NCBI GenBank assembly: GCA_964499015.1
Contig: CAZCJA010000018.1
Location: forward strand, 1-34,145
Source: CAZCJA01 sp964499015
GTDB taxonomy: Bacteria; Elusimicrobiota; Elusimicrobia; F11
Length of the DNA stretch: 34,145 nt
Reading direction: 5' to 3'
Every line of letters starts with the position of its first letter. The stretch's first letter is position 1. This document shows, piece by piece, positions 7,884-15,231 of the stretch. The translations under genes and the position numbers were made by a program. The notes beneath the pieces were generated by a model. It saw nothing but the letters and a program-made list of their open reading frames with translations. It was not told the origin of the DNA and searched no databases.

Positions 7884-8891
7884 TTACAAGGCGTTTTTAA
7901 ATTCGTGCTGGGGGAAGGAAAAGCTCGGACGGATGGCCAAATCGAGCGTTGGTCGGGGTTTTTGGTTGAGTTTAAAATAAGCGGCGCTGGCGATCATGGC
8001 CGCGTTGTCGGTGCAGAACGCAGGGGACGCGATCAGAACGTCCTTCCCGGCGGCTTTCCCGTCAGAGAGAAAGCGTTCGCGCAGACGCGAATTGGCAGCG
8101 ACGCCGCCGCCAACGACAATTGTTTTAAATCGCAAGGCGGAAGCCGCCGCCAGCGTTTTCCCCACCAGCACGTCCACCACCGATTCCTGGAACGATGCGC
8201 AGAGGTTCTTTTTATCCTTTAGCGTCAACGTTTTGCGCTCACGCAGCGTGTATAGAACCGATGTCTTAAGGCCGCTGAAAGAAAAGTCCCACGTTTTGGG
8301 CAGCCACGGCCGCGGCATATGAAACGCCGTCGCATCGCCTTCTTTGGCCAGCCGGTCAATTACCGGTCCGCCCGGGTAGCCCAAATTCATCATCTTGGCG
8401 ACTTTGTCGAAGGCTTCCCCCGCCGCATCGTCGCGCGTACGGCCCAACAGCCGCGTTTGGCCCCATTTTTCTTCCACCAATAGTTCCGTGTGACCGCCGG
8501 AAACAACCAATCCCAAGAACGGCGGCTTAAGACGAGCGTGCTCCAATACGGCCGACAGCAAATGCCCTTCGATGTGGTTCACGCCCACGACGGGAACGTC
8601 CCAGGCCCAGCCGAGCGCTTCCGCGGTCATCTTCCCCACAAGAAGGGAACCGACCAATCCAGGCCCGACAGTAACAGCGATCACATCCGGTTTTCTTTTC
8701 TTCACCACTTTATCCACGACGGAGTTGACCCATTCCACGTGGGCGCGGCTGGCGATTTCCGGAACGACTCCCGAGTATTTCTTGTGCAGCGGTATTTGCG
8801 AGGAAACGGAGCTGGCCACAATGCGCCGTCCGTCTTCGACGAGGGCGGCCGCGGTCTCGTCGCAGGAGGTTTCGATTCCAAGGATGATCAT
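7884..8891 (-). CDS. tsaD: tRNA threonylcarbamoyladenosine transferase
   Basis: This enzyme makes N6-threonylcarbamoyladenosine at A37 of ANN-decoding tRNAs, working with TsaB, TsaC and TsaE, none of which is in this window. At 335 residues it has the normal length. Motifs seen are GIETSCDETAAAL at the N-terminus, ASRAHVEW, the metal-binding VNHIEGH pair of histidines near residue 107, SGGHTEL, and the nucleotide-binding DDAAGEAFDKVAKMMNLGYPGG. The start ATG overlaps the stop of the small membrane protein gene by four bases (ATGA). Confidence 0.98.
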   Translation of the reverse strand: MIILGIETSCDETAAALVEDGRRIVASSVSSQIPLHKKYSGVVPEIASRAHVEWVNSVVDKVVKKRKPDVIAVTVGPGLVGSLLVGKMTAEALGWAWDVPVVGVNHIEGHLLSAVLEHARLKPPFLGLVVSGGHTELLVEEKWGQTRLLGRTRDDAAGEAFDKVAKMMNLGYPGGPVIDRLAKEGDATAFHMPRPWLPKTWDFSFSGLKTSVLYTLRERKTLTLKDKKNLCASFQESVVDVLVGKTLAAASALRFKTIVVGGGVAANSRLRERFLSDGKAAGKDVLIASPAFCTDNAAMIASAAYFKLNQKPRPTLDLAIRPSFSFPQHEFKNAL

Positions 8892-9268
8892 TGCAGGGTG
8901 TAGGTAATTTGTTGGTAGAGACGCTTGCCGCGGCGGACGTAGAGCGTGCGTTTTCCGGCTTCTTTTTTCTCTTCCACAACAGCGCCGGCATCTTCGAGAG
9001 CTTTCTTAAGGGATTGTGCTTTTTCCGCGCTTATCTTCTTCAACTCAATCGTTTGAGTGGTCCACGACTCGTCATTGCTGCCGCGGGCTTCACTGACGCT
9101 GGAAACGATGTCTTCATTGGAGAGACCGGCCTGTGTCAGGCTTTGGCGCAGAACAGACGCAAACTTACCGTCCCACTTTTTAAAGGACTGGTGCGCGGTG
9201 GTGGAGAGCGTCACCCAAAGGGCTGCCCCAAAACCAACCAGCAGCAGGCTGAAAAATACCTTTTTCAA
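8888..9268 (-). CDS. Small membrane-anchored protein; possible deacetylase-less YibQ N-terminal domain
   Basis: A 126-residue protein with one N-terminal hydrophobic segment (about 4-24) and a soluble, probably periplasmic, part that looks alpha/beta (repeated 'l-k-k-a-l-e-d-a-G' and 'l-y-v-r-r-g-k-r' stretches). It starts at a TTG that overlaps the ctp stop codon (TTGA) and ends in an ATGA overlap with tsaD. In many Gram-negative bacteria an EnvC-like gene and a ctp gene are followed by a divergent polysaccharide deacetylase (YibQ, COG2861). This gene holds that place and could be equivalent to that protein's N-terminal region, but no NodB-like domain follows. Homology is inference; the function is not known. 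Confidence 0.75.
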   Translation of the reverse strand: MKKVFFSLLLVGFGAALWVTLSTTAHQSFKKWDGKFASVLRQSLTQAGLSNEDIVSSVSEARGSNDESWTTQTIELKKISAEKAQSLKKALEDAGAVVEEKKEAGKRTLYVRRGKRLYQQITYTLQ

Positions 9269-10551
9269 CCTTCTTTATGACCCAGGAGGATAGAACGGAC
9301 TTTCAAAATTTCGATCGCCCGATCGAGCGCGACGTCGCGAACACGCTCGGTGTCGGCCACGGCGGAATGCGCTTCCTGCCCAGCGGCGTAAATTTCCTCG
9401 GCCTGGGCCTGAAGCTTGGCTTCAGTTTCACGGTCGACGGCAACCTCAATGTCCGGCTGAATGCCGCCTTTGCCTGATTTCTGGTCGCGGTGAATACTGC
9501 GGCCGGACGGCGTGTAGTACTTTGCCGTGGTCAGCCGCAGACCCGATCCGTCGTCTAAGCGAATAACCGACTGAACGCTTCCCTTACCGAAAGATTCTGA
9601 ACCCACAAGTACCGCGCGGCCATGGTCCTGCACCGCTCCGGCGACGATTTCGGATCCGGAAGCGGAACCGCGATTAATTAAAACGACCATGGGCACCTTG
9701 CCGAATGGAGCGGAAACGTCGGCAAGGAAATCCTGGCGCGGAGAAGCGCGGCCTTCCGTGTAGACGACCATTTTCTGTTCGCCGACGAATTGTTTGACGA
9801 CGTCGACCGCGGAGGTCAGAAGGCCGCCCGGGTTATTGCGCAGATCAAGCACGATGCCCTGCATTCCGTCGGCGTTCATGCTTTTCAAATTTTTCTGAAG
9901 ATCGCGCAACGTCGGCTCGATGAATTCCGTGATCCGTATGTACGCGATTTTATCCTTGAGCATTTTGGCGCGTACGCTCTGAATAATGATGTTTTCGCGA
10001 GTCAACGTAAACGGGATCGGCTCTTTTGCGCCTTCGCGAACAACCGTGATCTTCACCTGGCTCTTGGGCGCGCCGCGAAGTTTTTTAACCGCGTCCTGCA
10101 GCGAAATATTGCGCGTGGATTCCTCATCGATCATAACGATGCGGTCTTCCGGAAGAACGCCGGCGCGATATGCGGGCGTGTCCGGCAGAGGCGTGATAAC
10201 GGTGAGCCAGTTTTCTTTAAGCATGATGCGGATGCCAAGCCCGCCGAATTGTCCTTCGGTTGCCGTTTGCATCTCTTCGCGCGCTTCGGGCTCCATGAAC
10301 TGGCTGAAGGGATCGAGCGAATTAACAAGGCCGGCCGCGGCGCCGTATATCAGGTCGCGCGAGTCGACGTCTTCAACATAGTTTTGGTTCACCTGCTGGT
10401 AAACGTCGAGCAAAAGTTTTATCTGTTCAAAAGTTTGGTCTTGCTGGGCTTTCTTATCCGGCGCTTTCTTGGCAGCGGCCGATGGTAAAACAAGCAGGGC
10501 GCTGAGCGCGCAAAACAACGTTAATTTACGCAGCGAATATATGGAGGTCAT
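9265..10551 (-). CDS. ctpA: Carboxy-terminal processing protease, S41 family
   Basis: A periplasmic serine protease of 428 residues. A Sec signal peptide ends near residue 27 (LPSAAA). The PDZ domain, about 95-180, contains GQFGGLGIRI. The protease core follows with RNNPGGLL, the nucleophile motif GSASGSE and the general-base lysine in ESFGKGSVQ. Such proteases trim or degrade envelope proteins, including peptidoglycan hydrolases and their regulators, which fits the envC-like and ftsX genes upstream. A strong ribosome site (AAAGGAGAACCAACA then ATG) and a candidate promoter lie in the 77-base gap before it, so it can probably be expressed independently of ftsX. The ctpA symbol is used for the family rather than proven orthology. 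Confidence 0.95.
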   Translation of the reverse strand: MTSIYSLRKLTLFCALSALLVLPSAAAKKAPDKKAQQDQTFEQIKLLLDVYQQVNQNYVEDVDSRDLIYGAAAGLVNSLDPFSQFMEPEAREEMQTATEGQFGGLGIRIMLKENWLTVITPLPDTPAYRAGVLPEDRIVMIDEESTRNISLQDAVKKLRGAPKSQVKITVVREGAKEPIPFTLTRENIIIQSVRAKMLKDKIAYIRITEFIEPTLRDLQKNLKSMNADGMQGIVLDLRNNPGGLLTSAVDVVKQFVGEQKMVVYTEGRASPRQDFLADVSAPFGKVPMVVLINRGSASGSEIVAGAVQDHGRAVLVGSESFGKGSVQSVIRLDDGSGLRLTTAKYYTPSGRSIHRDQKSGKGGIQPDIEVAVDRETEAKLQAQAEEIYAAGQEAHSAVADTERVRDVALDRAIEILKVRSILLGHKEG

Positions 10552-10577
10552 TGTTGGTTCTCCTTTAAAATGAGGCT

Positions 10578-10613
10578 ACCACATTCTATATCAGGGCTAG
10601 CGGCGTTCATCAA
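10578..10613 (-). promoter_or_regulatory. Candidate promoter for the ctp gene
   Basis: On the minus strand TTGATG (10608-10613) and TATAGA (10585-10590) are 17 bases apart; an alternative -10, TAGAAT, lies two bases further on. Transcription would start near 10578, about 27 bases before the ctp ATG. It sits in the largest gap of the ftsX to tsaD cluster. The match is moderate. Confidence 0.45.
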
Positions 10614-10628
10614 GCCCTTCCTTATTAC

Positions 10629-11768
10629 TTATTGCATGAGCCACGGCATGGGGTCGACGGGTTTACCGTAAAAGCGCAATTCAAAATAGGTTTCCGGCTT
10701 TCCGGCCGCACTGACACCCGCCTGGCCGATTTCCTGACCCGCGGTTATAGCCTGGCCTTTCTCCACGGTCCATTTCCCCAGCCGTCCGTATACGCTGTAC
10801 CAATCGCCCGGATGCTCGATTAAGACCATAGAGCCATAACGCATAAACTGTCCCGCATACAAGACAGTTCCCTGTCCGACGGATTTAACCATTGCGTTGA
10901 TTGCCGGCTGGACCACAATGCCGTTGGAAATGTACGTGGTATTTATCTCCGCCTGCTTTTGCCGGCCGAACTTTTCCACTACAGGCCCGCGCACGGGCCA
11001 TGGAAGTGAACGCGCCTGCAGCGGCGACTGTCCGCTCGCGTGCCGGGCTTGGCGCTCCTTCTTTTCCTGCTCACGCTCCTGGCGTACCTTTGTGCGCAGC
11101 ACTTCAATCAAGCCGGACAACTCTTCCGATGTTTTCTGCAGTTCCGACAGTTCGGACTGAATAATTTGCGCCCGCGTCTTTTTCTTCTCGAGAAGTTTTT
11201 CCTTGGTTGTGTAGTTTGTTTTTACATCGCTCAATATTTCTTGCTGCCGCTGCATTTCCTCGCGCAGCGTCTGTCCCGTGGTGGTTAGCGAATTCAAATT
11301 GGTCTTGGCGGAAGAGCGCTTGTTTTCCGTGTTCATCAACAACCCGGCCTGCCCGTTAAACAGCTGGCGTGAATAAACGGTCGTAACGTCGCGCGGCCCC
11401 ATCAGCGCCGAGGCCAGGTAATAATCCACGGCGGTCTCCCGCAACTGTGATTTTTTCTCCGACGCCTCTTTGATCAGTTGATCATGCTCATTTTTCGCCA
11501 AGGCGATTTTCTGCTGAACGTCGCGGGTGCGGCTGCGCGTGAAATCGAGCGACTGCTCGACCGACTCCATTTTGGATTCGCTTTTACTGAGCTCGGAGGC
11601 AAGTTCTTCGGTTTCTTTTTTTAGGCGCTCGCGTTCTTCTTTTTTGCGGTTCAACTCCGCCTTGACTTTTTCCAGATCCCGGGTCTTGTGGCGAATTTCA
11701 GCGGATGGAGGAGCGGCCAACAGCGTGGACAACGGCAAACACAATAATAAAAGGAGGGTTTTACGCAT
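10629..11768 (-). CDS. EnvC-like murein hydrolase activator (degenerate LytM)
   Basis: A 379-residue periplasmic protein. A signal peptide (LLLLLCLPLSTLLAA) precedes about 230 residues of charged coiled coil, then a C-terminal LytM/M23 fold. The metal ligands of active M23 peptidases are missing: the usual H-x-G-x-D region reads NTTYISNGIVVQ, and the usual HFEIR reads YFELR. This is the EnvC pattern, in which the domain activates amidases instead of cutting peptidoglycan. The gene starts 6 bases after the ftsX stop. FtsX passing a conformational signal to this protein is established for E. coli EnvC and is inferred here. No amidase gene is in the window. Confidence 0.88.
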   Translation of the reverse strand: MRKTLLLLLCLPLSTLLAAPPSAEIRHKTRDLEKVKAELNRKKEERERLKKETEELASELSKSESKMESVEQSLDFTRSRTRDVQQKIALAKNEHDQLIKEASEKKSQLRETAVDYYLASALMGPRDVTTVYSRQLFNGQAGLLMNTENKRSSAKTNLNSLTTTGQTLREEMQRQQEILSDVKTNYTTKEKLLEKKKTRAQIIQSELSELQKTSEELSGLIEVLRTKVRQEREQEKKERQARHASGQSPLQARSLPWPVRGPVVEKFGRQKQAEINTTYISNGIVVQPAINAMVKSVGQGTVLYAGQFMRYGSMVLIEHPGDWYSVYGRLGKWTVEKGQAITAGQEIGQAGVSAAGKPETYFELRFYGKPVDPMPWLMQ

Positions 11769-11774
11769 CGCGTG

Positions 11775-12584
11775 CTACGCCGTCTGCCGCCACGCCCACG
11801 ATGTCGCGCCGGCGGCGAAGCCAAGAAGGAGAAACGGCCAGGCGGCATGTCCGGTCAGCGTCGACAGGAGCGCCAGCCCCGCACACCAACCACCGGCAAT
11901 AACCAGCGTTTCGATGAGGAATGCGCGCCCGTTAAAGGTCCAGCGTTTTTCAGAAAAGAACAAATACAGCCCCGCGGCTATGCCGGCCAAAACAAGCAGG
12001 AAAACGAATCCTGTCATCACCACGCTGACGCCGAGACGATGTTCGCGCAAAAGCTGAATCGTCGAAAGCGCTTTTTCATCGACCGCGACGTCGACGACGC
12101 CCGGAAGCGCCCGCGTTTCGGCCACGAACGCGTCTTGTTTATCAACGGAGAAATCGGCGGTCCAGCGCACTTTCCAAGCCGCGGGCAACGCCGAGGCGTC
12201 GAGGCCGGCCAAACCATCTGCAAGAAACGCGTCTTGTTTCAAATTTTCAAACGCCGATTCGGGCGAAACGAACGTGGCCTCTTTCAAGCCCGGGAATTTT
12301 TCGAGTGAGCGGCCCACTTCATCGATGTCGATTTGCGCGCCTTGCACGAGCACGAGCCAATGGAAGGCTTCAACCTGGCGATGCAGCGAATCGGAAAGTT
12401 GTTTTTTAACATTGTCGAAACCGGCGAGCGCAAAACCTGCGGCCGCGGCTAAAAAGAAGGCAAGAAAATTACGCAAAAGCGCCGGGCGCGCATCCGATGG
12501 GCGTTTTTCCACGCCGTTTCGCTCACGCGAAAGGCGCTGATTTGTTTTTGTGTATACTGGTTCTACCGTTTCTGTTATCGACAT
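11775..12584 (-). CDS. ftsX: Cell division protein FtsX-like permease
   Basis: A 269-residue membrane protein. A cytosolic tail of about 37 residues precedes membrane segment 1 (about 39-56), then an extracytoplasmic domain of about 130 residues containing VSPESAFENL and LPAAWKVRW, as in FtsX, followed by three closely spaced membrane segments to the C-terminus. FtsX works with the ATPase FtsE at the divisome and controls a periplasmic hydrolase activator; here the EnvC-like gene follows directly. No ftsE is present on either side, which is unusual because ftsE normally precedes ftsX. The ATG at 12584 has a GGAG ribosome site 6 bases upstream; a GTG at 12512 is a weaker alternative. Confidence 0.85.
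   Translation of the reverse strand: MSITETVEPVYTKTNQRLSRERNGVEKRPSDARPALLRNFLAFFLAAAAGFALAGFDNVKKQLSDSLHRQVEAFHWLVLVQGAQIDIDEVGRSLEKFPGLKEATFVSPESAFENLKQDAFLADGLAGLDASALPAAWKVRWTADFSVDKQDAFVAETRALPGVVDVAVDEKALSTIQLLREHRLGVSVVMTGFVFLLVLAGIAAGLYLFFSEKRWTFNGRAFLIETLVIAGGWCAGLALLSTLTGHAAWPFLLLGFAAGATSWAWRQTA
12553..12558 (+). promoter_or_regulatory. Possible -10 box for the PC4-like gene
   Basis: TATACT matches five of six positions of the -10 consensus and lies 47 bases before the ATG at 12605. I see no convincing -35 at 16-18 bases upstream. The box lies within the first codons of ftsX on the other strand, so the two transcripts would overlap at their 5' ends. Confidence 0.35.
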
Positions 12585-12590
12585 TTTACT

Positions 12591-12599
12591 CTCCGGAGG
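12591..12599. promoter_or_regulatory. Palindromic Shine-Dalgarno block shared by two divergent genes
   Basis: The octamer CTCCGGAG (12591-12598) is its own reverse complement. Read on the plus strand with the next base it gives GGAGG five bases before the ATG at 12605. Read on the minus strand it gives GGAG six bases before the ftsX ATG at 12584. The two start codons are only 20 bases apart, so one block appears to supply both ribosome sites. Confidence 0.7.
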
Positions 12600-12604
12600 A
12601 AGCC

Positions 12605-12868
12605 ATGTCCGACGAAGCCGCCAGCGACGCCGATTCTACCATGATTGGCACGATCGAAAAGAATGCCAAAGACACGATCGTCGTCCAAATCAGGCCGTTT
12701 AAAGAAAAATTCTACCTCGATATTCGCAACCACTACCGCGACGTGCAGGGCGAGCTCAAGCCCACGCAAAAAGGCATCAGCCTTGAAGTCAGCCGGTTCG
12801 CCGAACTAAAAGAGTTGATCGACAAGGCGGCGGGAGCTCTCAAGGAAATCCCGGGAGCCGGCGCCTAA
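12605..12868 (+). CDS. PC4/YdbC-like ssDNA-binding protein
   Basis: An 87-residue protein. After an acidic N-terminus (MSDEAASDADST) it matches the PC4 (transcriptional coactivator p15) fold: GTIEKNAKDTIVVQIRPF, then KFYLDIRNHYRD, then ELKPTQKGISL, then a C-terminal helix ELKELIDKAAGAL. The 'KPTQKGISL' and 'YLDIR' blocks are the family signature. Bacterial members such as YdbC bind single-stranded nucleic acid, probably as dimers. The ATG at 12605 is preceded by GGAGG five bases upstream, which decides it over an in-frame ATG at 12497. It is divergent from ftsX, and its last 63 bases overlap the end of csaB on the other strand. Its target process is unknown. Confidence 0.88.
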   Translation: MSDEAASDADSTMIGTIEKNAKDTIVVQIRPFKEKFYLDIRNHYRDVQGELKPTQKGISLEVSRFAELKELIDKAAGALKEIPGAGA

Positions 12869-13789
12869 GTTCAAACGTCCGAGCGCGGCTTCTATATCGC
12901 GGCGGGTTGCGTTCCAATTCAAAAAGGGCATTTTCATTATTTCACACAAGCGGCCCGTTTTTTCCGGGTCGCCCACGCCGATGAACGGCCGTCCCGCCAG
13001 CGCCGCGAGCACCAAACCATGGTAACGCGCGCTCACCACCAAATCGCAATCGGTTAACAAAAGTGCAACCTGTTCCGGCGTTTCCACGCCTACGGCCGCC
13101 GGACGGTTTTTCTTCTCGGCAGACGGTTCAAACACCGCCTCGTCCACCTCCAAGCCCAATCGCCCTTCCAGGAAAAAACGGATTTCGTTATAGAGGTTCA
13201 TTCCCTCCGCCGGAGCGGGAAAACGCGGGATGAACAGCGCACGCTTGAGTTCCTGGCGGTTGAAGCGCGCCGGCACGTCCATGGGCAGGCTGAAAACCGG
13301 GTCCTGATGCACGTAAATTGCTTTTTCGGTGAGGCCCATCACCGCCAATTTGTCGGCGGATTTTTGATCGCGCACGGTGATCTTCACGCGGCGCGAGGAG
13401 AGCAACGTTTTGATGAGCCATTTGGACGCTGGCCTCCGCACCGTTTCCACGCCCACGCTGTACAAAAAAACCGGTTTCCTTAAAGCCAGCGCGAAAGCGA
13501 CGAGGCTCAAATAATAGAACAGCGAACGGAACGACGTTTTGTCTTGAAAGAGTCCCCCGCCCCCGAGCACAAATAAATCGGCGCGCGCCAATTCAAAAGC
13601 GACGACAACGGGATTCCATCGCGATACGGCAGCGGCCTGGTGAAAAAAGCGCGTGTGCGCCGGCTTGTTCGATAAAACGGTGACGCGGCCGGCCGCGTAC
13701 GTTTCCTTAAGCTGGCGCAAAAGAACGGAAAGAATAAGCTCATCGCCCAAATTCCCGAAGCCGTAAAACCCCGCCACCGCCACTCTCAT
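12806..13789 (-). CDS. csaB: Polysaccharide pyruvyl transferase CsaB
   Basis: A 327-residue enzyme that transfers pyruvate from phosphoenolpyruvate onto a cell-wall polymer sugar. The ATG at 13789 overlaps the DUF5693 stop (ATGA) and begins MRVAVAGFYGFGNLGDE, the conserved CsaB opening; a 22-residue longer frame reads into the neighbouring gene and is rejected. Further motifs are VLGGGGLFQD, YSVGVE, VRDQKSADKL and SARYHGLVLAALAG. Pyruvylated polymers are the ligand for SLH domains of S-layer or outer-membrane anchor proteins. Adjacent DUF5693 is a known csaB companion in Firmicutes. No SLH protein is in the window. The 3' end overlaps the PC4-like gene by 63 bases, tail to tail. Confidence 0.93.
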   Translation of the reverse strand: MRVAVAGFYGFGNLGDELILSVLLRQLKETYAAGRVTVLSNKPAHTRFFHQAAAVSRWNPVVVAFELARADLFVLGGGGLFQDKTSFRSLFYYLSLVAFALALRKPVFLYSVGVETVRRPASKWLIKTLLSSRRVKITVRDQKSADKLAVMGLTEKAIYVHQDPVFSLPMDVPARFNRQELKRALFIPRFPAPAEGMNLYNEIRFFLEGRLGLEVDEAVFEPSAEKKNRPAAVGVETPEQVALLLTDCDLVVSARYHGLVLAALAGRPFIGVGDPEKTGRLCEIMKMPFLNWNATRRDIEAALGRLNLGAGSRDFLESSRRLVDQLF

Positions 13790-15231
13790 ATCCGCCCCCT
13801 TAAAAAACGCTTGGCAATCAAGCACCACCCCACTCCGACGAGGAGGCCGATCCACACACCGTGGAATGTTCGCAAAAGTCCCAGCTCCAAGGGAACATGA
13901 AAATGCAGGAAGGTATTTACGATGGAAATCTGCCCGATCAGGCCGGCAACCAAGAGGACGCGTGCATCGGCTCCGCGACGCTGCAAATAGAACGCCGTTA
14001 TCACAGCCGGATGACCGATAAAAAACTCTTTGAACCGCGGGCGCGCGCCCAACAACGATTCCAGCGCGTCGCGGAAATGACGTTCGCTGTCCGTGACCGG
14101 AATAAGCGGAAAGTTACCGCTGCGCATTAAATAGAAAACGCCCAGGAGTCCGACCACACCGCCGAAAAGGACGAGATGCTTCACTTTGATGCTTTGTTCG
14201 AGCCATTTCCGCCATTCCCGATGATCACTCAATACAACGAGCGCGCAAAGAAGCGGCAGAACCAACTGAAGTTTGACGCCGCTAACCTGCGAGAGGCCCA
14301 AAACATGGGACGGATTGCCCCCCACAAAATATACGGTCACTCCGCCTAACGTCGAAAACGCGGAAAACAAAAGAAAGCGAGCAACAACCGGCCAACGAAC
14401 GGCCGGCACGAACACCAGAAACCCGATGATGGGCGTCAAAATCGCCAGTGCGATCGCAACGCGCTGCGCGGTGCGGTCGGAAATACGCTTATTGTTATCC
14501 CATCCGAGAAATGTTCCGGGCGCGCCGACCACATAGCTGCCAAGCAACGAATGAGCGGTCGTGCGCAGAAAAACGACTTTCTGCTCCCACGTGTACGACG
14601 GCGGCAAGCGCAGATAGAAAAACCGTACGCCGCGCTCGCGAACAGCCCTGTCCAACCGCTTTTGCCAGAGAGCGGGCCGGGGCGAAAAAACTTCGCGGTC
14701 GCCGATAAGATGCGCTTTGACCAATTGCCCTTTAACCTGCGCGGCGAGTGAGGACATTCCTTTTTGCGGCAGAAATTCAAAAATGGGCAGGAAACCCTGG
14801 CCCTCGTTAATCGCCTGCGCGACCAGATGGACGTACATTGGGTACCCGGGCGCTTGTTTTTCCGTGGACATCACGCCGTCGCCGGTGCGCAACCGGGCCA
14901 AAGTGCGTTTTATCTCCTTGTAGTCCGTGGTTTTAATCTGCCACAGAATATGGAAACCGAGGTCGCGCGCCATCTTTTCGTCTTCCGTGGAGGCCTGTTC
15001 TGAGAGCGCCACCACGGAAACCGGCACTTTCTTCAGCGCGGACGAATAATCCATGAGATGAGGGGCACTGCCGTCGGCAGCAGCTTGAAGATCCTCATAA
15101 TCGATGGCGATCGCAACGTAACGATTGTTTTTTTCCGCCATGCGGCGGGCTTGATAGGTGGGCCAGGAATGCGCCAGCACGGCGCCTAGAACGGAGAGGA
15201 ATAACGCGCCCGCGATAAAGCGGTTACGCAT
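13786..15231 (-). CDS. DUF5693 family polytopic membrane protein
   Basis: A 481-residue protein with an N-terminal hydrophobic segment (about 5-21), a soluble region to about residue 255 (which includes GVRFFYLRLP), and then seven or eight membrane segments. Conserved-looking family blocks are GARPRFKEFFIGHPA and VNTFLHFHVPLELGLLRTFHG near the C-terminus. DUF5693 genes commonly sit beside csaB in bacteria with SLH-anchored surface layers, and here the two overlap by four bases. A part in export or modification of the pyruvylated polymer is an inference from that pairing. Its start overlaps the end of glgA by eight bases. Confidence 0.88.
   Translation of the reverse strand: MRNRFIAGALFLSVLGAVLAHSWPTYQARRMAEKNNRYVAIAIDYEDLQAAADGSAPHLMDYSSALKKVPVSVVALSEQASTEDEKMARDLGFHILWQIKTTDYKEIKRTLARLRTGDGVMSTEKQAPGYPMYVHLVAQAINEGQGFLPIFEFLPQKGMSSLAAQVKGQLVKAHLIGDREVFSPRPALWQKRLDRAVRERGVRFFYLRLPPSYTWEQKVVFLRTTAHSLLGSYVVGAPGTFLGWDNNKRISDRTAQRVAIALAILTPIIGFLVFVPAVRWPVVARFLLFSAFSTLGGVTVYFVGGNPSHVLGLSQVSGVKLQLVLPLLCALVVLSDHREWRKWLEQSIKVKHLVLFGGVVGLLGVFYLMRSGNFPLIPVTDSERHFRDALESLLGARPRFKEFFIGHPAVITAFYLQRRGADARVLLVAGLIGQISIVNTFLHFHVPLELGLLRTFHGVWIGLLVGVGWCLIAKRFLRGRI

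Noticed and set aside
12497..12604. Upstream in-frame ATG for the PC4-like gene
   Set aside because: The extra residues are hydrophobic and antisense to ftsX; the strong GGAGG site places the start at 12605.
13790..13855. 22-residue N-terminal extension of csaB
   Set aside because: It lies inside DUF5693; the conserved opening MRVAVAGFYGFGNLGDE starts at the ATGA overlap at 13789.
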